DNA of 64,000 nucleotides from Aradus depressus (lineage: Eukaryota; Arthropoda; Insecta; Hemiptera; Aradidae): assembly GCA_963662175.1 (NCBI GenBank), contig OY759225.1:496001-560000 (forward strand), given 5' to 3'. How positions within the stretch are numbered: the stretch's first letter is position 1; the number at the start of each line of letters is the position of its first letter. Both the position numbers and the translations under genes were made by a program. This document shows positions 10,150 to 20,965 of the stretch, one piece after another. The notes below the pieces were generated by a model. The model worked only from the letters and a program-made list of their open reading frames with translations. It searched no databases and was not told the DNA's origin.

Positions 10150-11458
10150 TATATCGCACCCCCGCTTCAGAAGTGACACAAGTCAAAAATCATGAATGTT
10201 GGTAAAACGACATGGAAAAATTACTGTAATTTGAAGTAACTATTTTGAAGTAATGAGGGCTCGTACGTTGTTCTTTCTAGTTTCATTAAGTCAGTGTAAC
10301 ATTACTTATTTTATAACCAATGCGTTTTCATTTTTTTATATTTCTTGGGGAGTGGAGGGGGGAGTAGTATCGTTTCTGAATTGGTGCTGCTCCAACAGAA
10401 TTGTGAGTTGTGACACTTCTAACTCTACGTTCGATAGAGTTAACTCATTAAAATCAAACTCTCCCATTTTTTTCATTGAGTTTAAAAAGGAGTTTATTCT
10501 CTTATTTAGATTTAGAGGCCTATTTATAATTTATAATTTTGAAAAAAAAGTAGCATAAAACTTTTTAATATGGTTGGATTCCAATAGAGCAGGGGTTCTC
10601 AACCTTTCAGGCTCTGAGCCCCCCTTCATACTTTGGTGTGAGGTCACGCCTCCCTTTACGGATTAAGTTAAAAAAGAGTAAATTTATCATATATAAATCT
10701 AAATTTTAGACATATATGATAAATTTACTTACATTATGTTTGAGTAAAATGTACATTTTATTGAGTTAATAGCTATAAAGAAATTTCAATGATTGTGTGT
10801 TTGTGTCCAGCATCAAATTCAATTTTTTGTTGTTGTAAATATACATGAAAAAACAACTATTTCAAAAACTACAAACTTATTTAATTTTTTTTAAATTTGT
10901 TGACGCCTCCCCTGGAATTCTTCCACGCCTCCCAGGGGGGCGCGCCCCCCAGGTTGATAACCGCTGCAATAGAGATAGGAGGTCGTGCTTCTTGCTATCC
11001 TTCAACATCAATTTACTTGTATATACAGGCTTCAGAGTAGGAATTAATGTTTCACATGCATCACTGCCTCTTCGTCTTACATTGATTTCAGTGAAATCGT
11101 TTGCTGAATACGTTGTTTTTATGAGAAGTTTGCTCAGATTGTTTCGATCAATTTTCAAAACTTTCACTTCAGTTATTAATAATTTTATAAGTCGATATAC
11201 AACACTTCTGTGACTCTAACCGCCTCCAGTGATGAAAGGCAACTGCTCTTCTCTAGATGTGTCACTTCAGTTGTTGATACTTGCAGGCATTTTACATAGT
11301 TAGAAGTGACACTTACTGCCCCCTAGAGGAATCTACTGGAACCAGAGAAGTGTCGTTTTTCCTGTATAAAGAGATCATAATTCTTACCTCATTTCTGACA
11401 TAAACCAAAAATTGACGAATTTTGAGTTATGTCACTTCTGAAGCGGGGGTGCGATATA
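10150..11458. mobile_element. DNA transposon remnant with 39-bp TIRs
   Basis: Terminal inverted repeats of about 39 bp at 10150-10188 and 11420-11458 start TATATCGCACCCCCGCTTCA and differ at about two positions. A TA (or TATA) target duplication fits both ends. The TIR motif AGAAGTGACA is repeated inside the element (for example near 10409, 11258 and 11305), like subterminal binding sites. Without the nested hAT MITE (10590-10966) the element is about 925 bp. No transposase domain is recognisable in its frames, so it is probably non-autonomous. The superfamily is uncertain. Confidence 0.8.
10590..10966. mobile_element. hAT-type MITE, 377 bp, 8-bp TSD
   Basis: Perfect 8-bp target duplication CAATAGAG at 10582-10589 and 10967-10974. 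Termini are CAGGGGTTCTCAACC and, read inward from the other end, CAGCGGTTATCAACC, matching the familiar hAT/Charlie-like end pattern. It has no transposase frame and is inserted inside the TIR element 10150-11458. Confidence 0.92.
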
Positions 11459-13151
11459 ATGGGGATCACTTGTAACTAACTCTTTGTTAATTACATTTGA
11501 CCACCCTGGAGTAGCATGCATAACGTCTGGGTAAATAAACGAAAATTAGAATGAAAACATATTTATTAGAACACAAAAATAAAACATTTATAAAAGAAAA
11601 ATAATAATAGAATTTAAATTTTTAACATCAATGACTTTAATAGAATTAGTTTATAAATTAGTTTAATACGGATGCCTGATGGGCGAACAGTGACAAATTA
11701 GATTTTGTCTGAAAGGCATTACTGGTTTTTTTTATGGCTCTATTGGCAATACATGAATATTTGGAAAATAAAACCTGTTTGTAGAAATCCACATTTCCTA
11801 GGCCTGCTACGTTGAAATCAATAAACGAGGTGGATGGTTGGCGGGAATAGAGTATCTCTTCACTGGCGTAGAACAAATGCCTAGCGTCTCCGATGAACAA
11901 AGGATGTGATCACTCCGACACTAACTGGGTGTAATTGTCCGGATGTCATCAAATATGTTCATTATTAAACCATAGGAGAGGATTAATAACTCCCTACTTC
12001 TATATAAAAGCACTTGTATGGTTACATTTTGGGACTTATTTTCAATAAAATCGGAACACAAACTGACGTGGACACTGCCCGGGGTCGGTCACCAGACTAG
12101 TAATAATTAAACTGTTTGATTACACTTTCAACTTAGAAGAATTTATAATATTTTCTATCTAAATCGGCACTGAGAGTGACGTGGAGTCCACCCAGTGTCT
12201 GTCGCAAGACTGACGATGTGAACACCGTTTTTCGGACTTCTCCTCGCGCCTTATGGAGGGGGAAAACCGGTTGCATCTGGCTGTTCATTGGCTCGCGCTG
12301 TTTGTCTACGTCATATTGGGCGGAGCTTCGACCCTCCTTTGTCCAACATCTTCTTTGTTCTCGATATTGTTGAACTAAGTTGCACCTGCCCGGATATCTT
12401 CAATTACCGAGCGTCCGCTAAAATTGAACTATATCACTCCTGACCCAAGTAAAGCCTCTGAAAGGTGCTGCTACTGTCTCTGGTGGCGGCTTCTCGCAAC
12501 CTAATTTATTTATTATAAACGCGATTATATCGCAAATGATCGCTGGTATCCTGGTAATGCTACAATATATAAAATACAAAATATTCCCTCTGACATACAT
12601 ATTCTCCACAAGACCTTTCCAACTCAGAGCGTTTCAGTATTCATAATTTGTTGAATGTTTACCCTGATTTTATTAATTGGTACAAAGAAGGCTTTGATAA
12701 AATCAATTTCATTCTTAGAATAGGAAATTCCATTAGAGGTTGTTCTATGAAAATAGAAAAAAAATTTCGATTGGAGTAAACGGTTTCACGTACATTGGAC
12801 AAATCTGTAAAAAAAAGGCGGTTTCTTCCCCCACGGTGTTTCTTAGATAGAAAACCATATACGTATTATATACCATATTGCCATAAACATTTAACTGACA
12901 TTTTGTATAAAATTGAATAATAACATGTAACACAAACAAAAAATGAAAAAAAAAAATTATTAAAAACAGAATAGTGCTAATGGGTTCGCTCCAACCATTT
13001 GCGTCAGCTAGGTCAACCTTCTACTGAATCAAGTGATCTGATCCCAATACAAATTGAACCGACGTCAACTACGTCCAACTTATCAAGTGATCTGATGACA
13101 ATATAAACTGGCCCGACGTTTGTATAATGTGTATGTTTTTTGTCTTTTTAG
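11459..13151. other. no recognised gene; upstream or intron of ZP gene
   Basis: Mixed AT-rich sequence. A weak internal duplication relates 12048-12110 to 12163-12215 (shared TGACGTGGA and CAAGACT/CCAGACT). No signal-peptide exon for the downstream ZP gene could be identified here. The run up to 13151 ends in a pyrimidine-rich tract and AG, which is the acceptor of the exon at 13152. Confidence 0.5.
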
Positions 13152-13422
13152 GGAGTGAGAAGCGATGCTCCACTACTCGACTCGGCTTCACTGCCACTAG
13201 AGCACCGGGCTGTGTATGGACCTCCACTCCCCGGCCCACCGCCCCCTCAGTATGGACCACCCTCGGGAGGGGGCAGTAGCGGTGGAGACGGGGACGACCC
13301 GTGGCCTCTTGCCACACCGGACATGCCCCAAATCAAACATCTTCAGGTGCAGTGTGAGAAGACTCACATGCGGGTCAACATTGAGTTTGATCGCCCCTTC
13401 TATGGCATGATATTTTCCAAAG
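13152..13422 (+). CDS. dyl: dusky-like ZP-domain protein, internal exon (start of ZP domain)
   Basis: An internal coding exon of 271 nt. The acceptor is a T-rich tract plus AG at 13150-13151; the donor is AAAG|GTAATA at 13422/13423. It encodes about 90 residues. First comes a Pro/Gly-rich linker with repeated YGPP motifs (about residues 20-45). Next is a Gly/Ser/Asp run, then the beginning of the ZP domain, QVQCEKTHMRVNIEFDRPFY followed by GMIFSK. The exon ends one base into a codon, which exactly complements the exon at 18591 and gives ..FSKG-FYSDPHC... ZP proteins of this group (dusky-like, dusky, miniature) sit in the apical membrane and extracellular matrix of insect epidermal cells and shape cuticle. 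No initiator or signal peptide is in this exon, so one or more 5' exons lie upstream, probably outside the window. Confidence 0.92.
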
Positions 13423-13613
13423 GTAATAAATATTGTTCGTATATGAATTATTGCAGGGGAAAATATATATATATATTTTTATATACAGGTGTTACCAAGA
13501 TTTTGTGAAATACTTGAATGTATTCTAGAGACCAAAATAAGAAATAAAGTTCCTATAAACATGGGTCCGCAAATGCTTCCTCAAACAGTTATGGTCAAAA
13601 AATGTATTTGTTA

Positions 13614-14351
13614 TTTTAGAATAAAATAGCTCTGAGCAAATGTAGAAAAATAAATTTTAAATGATGTGAGTGCTCACACTTTATGTTCAACCAACAGAGA
13701 AATTATGACTCATTATAATATACAAATTATGGCTTTAACTATCACTCATATCACTTAGTACCAGAACGCTATTTTATCACTCTGGTGGACATGAGTCCGA
13801 TTCTACTATGGGAGTCCTAAATTTTGCCTATCCTAAATTTTTATTCACCAAGGGTAGAGAGTCTAATGACATCGTGCAGGCTCGGGACCATCACTTAACG
13901 TCCTATCCGAAGAACAGCGTGTTTATTTTACCTCCCAGATAAAATAAACGAAGGGCCTCTTCGAACCCTCAATCTTGATTGAGCTCAGTAAGCAAACGCA
14001 TACCACTGAGCTACCGGCTCCCTCAGCAGAATTGGTGATTGGTACGAAAAAAAAAAAAAACGGTTCTCAATATTATCAAGAGAATAATTTTTTTAATAAC
14101 AAATAGTTAGCATTTTAAAAAAATAGGAACAGATTTTGAAATATAATAATTTTTTATTAAATACTTTTTTAAATAAAAATAATCTGTCGTTTTGCCCTCC
14201 TAAAATTTGTCGTCTTAGGAAGTAGCCACCCTGTGCCCCCTAGGGTCGGCCCTCGGCATCTTCGACACCGCTCGTATGAACTGGTCCCTATAACTTCGTA
14301 TATCTTCTCATGAAATCTTCCCTTGTTGCAGCTTCAGTTGTTTAAGCTTTT
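13614..14351. repeat. duplicated block, copy 1
   Basis: About 738 bp, from TTTTAGAATAAAATAGCTCT to GTTTAAGCTTTT, nearly identical to 15555-16432 once the latter's 120-bp insertion and 12-bp TSD are removed. It includes a SINE-1 copy. Confidence 0.95.
13703..14024 (-). mobile_element. SINE-1, copy 2 (reverse)
   Basis: The reverse strand begins GGGAGCCGGTAGCTCAGTGG (box A). A degenerate box B, GGGTTCGAAGAGG, follows, with the central block and tail order of SINE-1. It is diverged and duplicated with its flanks at 15644-16096. Confidence 0.85.
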
Positions 14352-14357
14352 AAACAA

Positions 14358-15028
14358 AAAAATTTTTGAGATGTCACATAGTGTATTTTTCTATTTCGTC
14401 TTTAAAAATACTACATGTGAAATTCCATGACAATTCGATCATCTGTTAATGACCGATCACTATCTTTATATTTATATATCTATATATCTCCCACAACTCC
14501 CCTCACGTTCACGATTTTGTGACGTCACACACCCTATTTTTTTTATTTGGCCTTTAAGAATACATACTACATACGAAATTCCATAACAATCCGATCATCC
14601 GTTAATGACTTAGTACTATCTTTATATTTAGGCCTTTCCCCACAACCCCCCTCCCTTTCAAAATTTCGAGATGTCACATAGCGCATTTTTCAATTTGCCC
14701 TCTAGGAATACTACATATGAAATTCCATGACAATCCGATCATTCGTTAAATATAAATAAATAAAATAAAATATAAAGATAGTACTAAGTCATTAACGGAT
14801 GATCGGATTGTTATGGAATTTCATATGTAGTATGTATTCTTAAAGGCCAAATAAAAAAATAGGGTGTGTGACGTCACAAAATCGTGAACGTGAGGGGAGT
14901 TGTGGGAGTAGGCCTAAATATAAAGATAGTGATCGGTCATTAACAGATGATCGAATTGTCATGGAATTTCACATGTAGTATTTTTAAAGACGAAATAGAA
15001 AAATACACTATGTGACATCTCAAAAATT
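14358..15028. repeat. large inverted repeat (arms about 270 bp)
   Basis: The arm at 14358-14633 is the reverse complement of about 14770-15028, with few mismatches. Blocks such as GATCATCCGTTAATGACTTA and TGTGACGTCACACACCCTAT lie in one arm and their complements in the other. The central 14634-14769 contains a third, related sub-unit. A transcript would fold into a long hairpin. Confidence 0.9.
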
Positions 15029-15102
15029 TGAACGGGAGGGGGGGGGCTAAGCATAAAAATAATACTGACTCATTAAAGGTAATCGGATTCTCATGAAATT
15101 TT

Positions 15103-15420
15103 ACAAGTAGTAGTAGTAACTACGTACTAGCTGTGGTGCCCAGCGTTCCTAACTACATACTAGCTGTGGGGCCCGCCGTTGCAAGGTACATACTAGCTGT
15201 GATGCCCAGCGTTTCTAACTACGTACTAGCTGTGGGGTCCACCATTGCAAAGCACATATGAGCTGTGGTTACAAGCGTTCTTAAGTACGCACTGGCTAGA
15301 ACGTCCAGTGACGCTAAGTATTCACTAGCTGTGGTTTCCGCCGTTGAATGGCGCGTACTAGCTATGGTGCCCAGGGGTCCTGAAAACTTACTAGCTGGGA
15401 TGTCTGCCGTTGAAGGACTA
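15103..15420. repeat. degenerate 35-40-bp tandem repeat
   Basis: About eight to nine diverged copies of 'TACTAGCTGTGGTGCCC.GCGTT', with spacing drifting between copies. It lies inside the Helitron-like element. Confidence 0.8.
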
Positions 15421-15643
15421 TAAGCCTTATTCCGTATGAATAATTGAAAATTATAACATCATGAATTTACTGTTGAAAAATTGAATAGGATTCGAACGAG
15501 AGATATTAGGAGAAAAGTCAAAGTTCCCCGGGCAACGCCGGGTATTACTGCTAGTTTTAGAATAAAATAGCTCTGAGCAAATGTAGAAAAATAAATTTTA
15601 AATGATGTGAGTGCTCACACTTTATGTTCAACCAACAGAGAAA

Positions 15644-16096
15644 TTATGACTCATTATAATATACAAATTATGGCTTTAACTATCACTCATATCACTTAGT
15701 ACCAGAACGCTATTTTATCACTCTGGTGGACATGAGTCCGATTCTACTATGGGAGTCCTAAATTTTGCCTACCCTAAATTTTTATTCACCAAGGGTAGGG
15801 AGTCTAATGACATCGTGCAGGCTCGGGACCATCACTTAACGTCCTATCCGAAGAACAGCGTGTTTATTTTACCTACTTCTAAGTTGAGAAACGCGGACAT
15901 ATTGTGGAAACTTGTAATAAATAGTAGTAGTTATATATGTATATATATCTTTAGTGGAATAGACAATATTTCAAAAACAAGTTTGTTTTATTTATTTATT
16001 TTACCTCCCAGATAAAATAAACGAAGGGCCTCTTCGAACCCTCAATCTTGATTGAGCTCAGTAAGCAAACGCATACCACTGAGCTACCGGCTCCCT
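15644..16096 (-). mobile_element. SINE-1, copy 3 (reverse), interrupted
   Basis: The duplicate of the SINE-1 copy at 13703-14024, split by a 120-bp family A insertion in its middle. Confidence 0.85.
15875..15994 (+). mobile_element. family A short insertion, 12-bp TSD
   Basis: A 120-bp insertion flanked by TTTATTTTACCT at 15863-15874 and 15995-16006. The uninterrupted site survives in the other block copy (near 13920), so the boundaries are certain. It carries the family A head (ACTTCTAAGTTGAG) and tail (TAGTGGAATAGACAATATTT, ending in TTTGTTTTATTTA) but lacks the hairpin core found at 5585-5861. Confidence 0.92.
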
Positions 16097-16599
16097 CAGC
16101 AGAATTGGTGATTGGTACGAAAAAAAAAAAACGGTTCTCAATATTATCAAGAGAATAATTTTTTAATAACAAATAGTTAGCATTTAAAAAGAAATAGGAA
16201 CAGATTTTGAAATATAATAATTCTTTATTAAATAATTTTTTAAATAAAAATAATCTGTCGTTTTGCCCTTCTAAAATTTGTCGTCTTAGGAAGTAGCCAC
16301 CCTGTGCCCCCTAGGGTCGGCCCTCGGCATCGTCGACACCGCTCGCATCAACTGGTCCCTATAACTTCGTATATCTTCTCATGAAATCTTCCCTTGTTGC
16401 AGCTTCAGTTGTTTAAGCTTTTGTTTTCAAGATTCCCCAAAAATAATAATCGTTGTTGTGTAAGGTGGAGTGATCTTGTGATCTTGAAGGCAACGCTCTA
16501 GGTCCTGTGGCTGGTAATTCTCAGTCAACCAGAAACGTACAACTTGATCATTGTGCGTTCAATTATTCAGAAAGTTGTATTATTAATACAATTAAGTTA

Positions 16600-16845
16600 A
16601 AAAATAAAGAAAAACGTATGTTTTTTTGTAAAAATAGTGTCTATTTCACAAAATATATATAAAATATGGGGGTACTTTGCTACCATCTTCAGCCACTTCA
16701 GCCAAACAAATACAGTATTTGTTAAGCCGCGGCTGAAGATGGTAGCAATACCGAAAGTACTCCCATATTTTATATATATTTTGTGAAATAGACAATATTT
16801 TTAAAAAACATACATTTTTCATCGTGTTTCACAGTATCTCTGCAA
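16600..16845. mobile_element. family B palindromic repeat
   Basis: An inverted repeat with arms about 16600-16697 and 16729-16830. The right arm holds GGCTGAAGATGG, a GGTA-GCAA-TACC hairpin, CGAAAGTACTCCC and the tail TTGTGAAATAGACAATATTT. The left arm is the complement with a small deletion in the hairpin. The reverse-strand head TGCAGAGATACTGTGAAAC lies at its right end. Confidence 0.8.
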
Positions 16846-17119
16846 CATATGTTAAGTATCATCAAAACGTAAGTTGTTTGAAAAAAATAAGTTTTTTCAA
16901 TCTGCTTTTTAAATTTAGATGCATAATTTGCTTCACATTTTTTATAATAGCGTGTGGAGGGAGTCCCATGACTATATAAACATCACGGAATAGTTTTCAA
17001 AGCCTATAATGACCACATAATGACCATACCTATCAAATAGCGGAATCAGCTTAACGGAAGGGGAGGGAAGACCTCAGGTGAGTGGTCGAATAGATGGATC
17101 CAGGGCCCAAAAAGAACGA

Positions 17120-17310
17120 TACCTGTCGATTTCCAATGAAATCGGCCGAAGGGAAGAGGGCTCAACTTCGAAACCCCAATAACAGTCGATATGACGAAAG
17201 TACTCATTGAGAAGTTCCGGAGTGAGACACCTATTGATATCAAATCGGTGAATTGGTTTCAGAGTGAGGACGAATACTTAGATGATGAATTGCCGGTGAT
17301 TCACCGTGTG
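17120..17310 (+). repeat. dispersed repeat R fragment
   Basis: CCAATGAAATCGGCCGAAGG, then GAGGGCTCAACTTCGAAACC and 'CCAATAACAGTCGAT', later 'GAATTGCCGGTGATTCACC'. All match R blocks near 43000-43370. Confidence 0.65.
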
Positions 17311-17784
17311 ACCATATATATATATTTTTTCTGTTGTAGCAAATCTTTAAAATCTTTCCGATTCTACATTTCACAAGCTACTCATTAAGTTTCTATTCCT
17401 GTATTATGTACCTATATTCTATTCCATTTACTCGCTGTAAGTATTTTTTAGGGTTTGGATGGTTTTTACAAAAGTAGAAACCCCTTCATGTCAGGCTGTC
17501 TGTCGGTTCGGCTGTTGAAATTCTAAACTCAAAATAATTAATTACTGTTTGTTAATTCCATTGCTTAGCGAGAAGGATATCAAATTAAAGCTGATACCAT
17601 ATTTGTTGGGAATATGGCCCAAACTTCTACACCAAGATGAACCTTGATGGCCCTCGCATCGGAAAATTACTCGAACTCAAAATTATTAATAACTTTTTTT
17701 TGACCGAGGATGAGGCTGTTTGTTTGTTACACGATATCGGTCGTATATGTCAATGTTATTATGTAATGTTACTTAACATTTTCT

Positions 17785-17880
17785 GCAGAGATATTGTGAA
17801 AAAGTTATTAAAATATAAAGAAAAATGTATGTTTTTTTTTTTTATTTTCTCTATTTCACGATATATATATATATATATAC

Positions 17881-17945
<65 letters not shown>

Positions 17946-18040
17946 TGAAATAGAGAAAATAAAAAAAAAAAACATACATTTTTCTTATATATATATAGAT
18001 GTATGTACTTTCGATATTGCTGCCATCTTCAGCCACGACT
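17785..18040. mobile_element. family B repeat with central (TA)n, palindromic
   Basis: The head CTGCAGAGATATTGTGAAA is followed by AAAAATGTATG and TCTATTTCACGATATA, then about 70 bp of TA repeats (17863-17943), then the inverted copy. A family-B core with tail follows on the reverse strand (18003-18037: CTGAAGA, GGC..GCAAT.., GAAA, GTAC). The core here is degenerate. Confidence 0.75.
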
Positions 18041-18590
18041 TAACAAATACTGAGTTTACATGTTATTTATTTTGTTTGTTTTAATTATTATTATTTAATT
18101 TGCAATGTTAATTAGTTCACCCCTCTTTATGCATTATAATTATTTTTAAATTAAATGTAACTTTGAATTTATAGTTAAATTATTTATTAAATAGTTACTG
18201 AAAAAAAAAAATACAAACCATAGAAGAAATTTTTTTTCAAACTATGTAATTGAACCCATAGTCAGACTAAAAAATGGAATATAATGGAACAAACGTGAAG
18301 GAAAAATAATTAAAACATTTTTTTACAAAATGAATAATTACTAGAAAAACTTCAGAAAGAAAATTAATAAATAAAGAAAATAGAAAAACATTATATTGTT
18401 CTCGCTCCTCTTCTAACAACAAAACAAAAATTAATGTTTTTTTTGTTAGTGGTTGTGTTATTTCTTTACAGTTACTATCGATGTATTGATGTTGAAATTG
18501 GAATATGTATCTTTCGATATATGTATGGAAATGACACAATTGTTTTTATTTATTAGTATTTATATATTAACTGCTGTTTTTATGTTTTAG

Positions 18591-20077
18591 GTTTCTACAG
18601 TGATCCTCACTGCGTCCATTTGAAGCCTGGGACGGGGCACCTCAGCGCGACATTCGAGATTTTTCTCAACTCATGTGGAATGTCATCTTCAGCCAACCAC
18701 AACACTGGACACGGCTACACCACCCCGAGCGGGTCCTACGTAGAGAACACCATCATCATACAATACGACCCCTATGTACAGGAGGTCTGGGATCAGGCGA
18801 GGAAGCTTCGGTGCACTTGGTACGACTACTATGAAAAAGCTGTCACATTTAGGCCATTCCAGGTGGACATGCTCCATGCAGTAACAGCTAACTTCCTCGG
18901 TGATAACCTTCAGTGCTGGATGCAGATCCAGGTCGGTAAAGGTCCTTGGGCCTCTGAAGTGTCCGGCATAGTCAAGATTGGACAGACTATGACCATGGTA
19001 TTGGCCATCAAGGATGATGAAAATAAGTTCGACATGCTTGTAAGGAATTGCGTTGCACATGATGGAAAGAGAGCGCCCATTCAACTTGTTGATCAGCATG
19101 GTTGTGTTGTCAGGCCTAAGATTATGTCCAAATTCCAAAAGATAAAGAATTTCGGACCCAGTGCCAGTGTAGTTTCATTTGCATATTTCCAGGCATTTAA
19201 GTTTCCGGACTCCATGAACGTGCACTTCCAATGTGTGATCCAGGTATGCCGTTACAATTGTCCAGAGCCAAGGTGCGGTAATGATTTCCATTTGGGAGGC
19301 CTTGGAGGTCTTGGCGAATATGGTCTTCCTCATGGAAATGCCATACCTCAAGAGTACGGCCCTCCCCCTCTTCCTGAGTACGGTGCACCCGCCTTCCCAG
19401 ATCCAAGGCATCCATCAGGACCCTCGGGAGCTTACTCTGAAAACAAACCAGTAGAAGTAGCTGCTCCTTCTTCCACTTCGAATCCACCCAACCCGTCATC
19501 CCCGGCACCCCAGAAAGCAACAGTGAATAACGATATCCATCTTCCTCCACCTCCACTTCCAGGACATGCTTCAGCCTACACTACTGTCAAGAGGAAAGGT
19601 GGAGTAAGTGAAGAGTTGGAAGGGAACCTGGCTACCCTTGGAGGCAGACCTCGCTCCGTAGAAGGATTACCGGAGGAATTGAAAGGCGCGAGGAGGCGTC
19701 GATCACCGCAGCACTTCAACATAATAGTTACCCATGTGTACAAGAGAGAAGCCCAGGAAATGACGGACGTCAACACAAGTCGAATCATCCAAGTGGTAGC
19801 TCCTGGTGACGTCAACTTCGCTTTGAACGCTGGCTCTTCGAGCAACGAGACTGTCGTCATATCCTCAGCTACGGGATCACCGGACTCTGAGACGATCTGC
19901 ATGAGCGTTCCAAGCTTCGTGGCTGGTCTCATCATGCTTCTGGTCGTCCTCATTGTTGCTTGCCTGGTGGCTGCCTTCCTCTTTGTCAGGGTGCGGCAGA
20001 TCGACAGGAAGGGAGTAGCCACCGCCTACATCCACGGTGGTTATGACAATGCTGAGTTCGTGAAGGTTGCAAGTTAG
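18591..20077 (+). CDS. dyl: dusky-like ZP-domain protein, last exon (ZP domain, furin site, TM)
   Basis: Terminal coding exon after the acceptor TTTTAG at 18585-18590, read in the phase set by the exon at 13152-13422. It contributes about 494 residues; the stop is at 20075-20077. It holds most of the ZP domain (to about 19285), including CVHLKPGTGHLSATFEIFLN, DPYVQEVWDQARKLRC and KFPDSMNVHFQCVIQVCRYN. A Pro-rich linker with YGPP-like repeats follows. A tetra-arginine proprotein-convertase site is at 19691-19702, just before SPQHFN. One transmembrane segment spans about 19915-19987, then a short cytoplasmic tail ending in VKVAS. This is the standard order for a type I apical ZP protein shed by cleavage. 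Near-identity to the insect dusky-like group is from memory; dusky or miniature are the alternatives. Long open frames on the opposite strand are shadows. Confidence 0.95.
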
Positions 20078-20575
20078 TGAAAACCAACAAGACAGTCTAC
20101 GGGTTAAATCCGATTAAGTGCTGTGAGTTTGTTATGTTCCGTCTTTGTTTATCTTTGTCGACGAAATGAGAAGGAGAAACAGAGACGCAGCGTATTTCTC
20201 GTATGGTCCGTGACCATCCCTTGAATCTCTCCCTTCTCCCTATTTATAATCTAACCCCTTCTCACCCCTTGTTCCTCCTCGCCCCTGAAATAAGTTATTG
20301 TTAGTGTGTCATGTCTATTGAGATACCATCTAAGTTTCACGTCCCTATCGAATATCTACCTTTTACCCTGACAAACTCCTCGAATGTCTTCCTAACAGCG
20401 CTGTCCTCTCCCGCTCAGCCGTCTGGCACACCAATACATAACTAGTCATATATATTTTTTTTGTTTGTAAACTTTTATATAATTGTGTAAAACATGTATA
20501 AATAATAATTCCAATATAAGATTTATTTGTATCATATTAATCAAATATCCAAAATAAAATAATTATATTTTTTTT
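20078..20575 (+). other. 3' UTR of dusky-like gene
   Basis: AT-rich trailer after the stop codon. The first canonical AATAAA is at 20553-20558, followed by a T-rich stretch consistent with a cleavage site near 20575. The exact end cannot be set without transcripts. Confidence 0.65.
20553..20558 (+). promoter_or_regulatory. polyadenylation signal AATAAA
   Basis: The only canonical hexamer in the first 500 nt after the stop codon; a T-rich downstream element follows. Confidence 0.6.
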
Positions 20576-20949
20576 ATTTTAATCTCTTTTTGTTCATTTT
20601 TTGTAATATACCTCTCATTGATTGAATTTCTCTGACTCCTGTCCTCAATTTATATTTTGTATTCAAAATTTGTTATCATACTTTATAAATGTACCTAGGA
20701 GGATTGTACTGTGTATTGCAAACTGTCCCAAGTTGTAGAGGATATGTACGAGTATGTATGTTTCAAAGGATTGGAATGTGTTGTAAAGAAAATCTAAAAA
20801 TGGAAGATTACCAGGGACATTTTGAAAGTACCTACCTCCTAATTTTATTTATTTATTTTTTAAAAGACAAAAACTCAATAAAATCTAAAATTGATATTTA
20901 TTCAATGATTTCCTTTTTTTTTCCCAATTTTTCAACAATAACATATATT
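20576..20949. other. no gene recognised
   Basis: Downstream flank of the dusky-like gene; AT-rich with no repeat match noticed. Confidence 0.5.
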
Positions 20950-20965
20950 GTTGAGATCATACTAA

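Larger units (their letters stand above)
14352..15554 (+). mobile_element. Helitron-like element, 3' end at CTAG
   Basis: The 3' end shows a GC hairpin (CCCGGGCAACGCCGGG), a short AT spacer and then CTAG at 15551-15554 followed by T. This is the classical non-autonomous Helitron terminus (hairpin, CTRR, A^T target). The interior has a long foldback (14358-15028) and a degenerate tandem array (15103-15420). No Rep/helicase gene is present. A 5' TC end could not be fixed, so the left boundary is the point where the duplicated block diverges. Confidence 0.65.
15555..16432. repeat. duplicated block, copy 2
   Basis: Second copy of the 13614-14351 block in the same orientation. It starts immediately after the CTAG end of the Helitron-like element and is interrupted by the family A insertion at 15875-15994. 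Confidence 0.95.
13423..18590 (+). other. 5.17-kb intron filled with repeats
   Basis: GTAATA donor and TTTTAG acceptor with matching phase. The intron contains the duplicated block 13614-14351/15555-16432, two SINE-1 copies, a Helitron-like element, a family A insertion, two family B palindromes and an R fragment. Only about the first 190 bp and about 540 bp before exon 2 look free of these repeats. Confidence 0.9.

Noticed and set aside
18689..20022. Long reading frames on the - strand opposite the ZP exon
   Set aside because: They are shadows of the GC-rich coding exon; the + strand protein is unmistakable and conserved.
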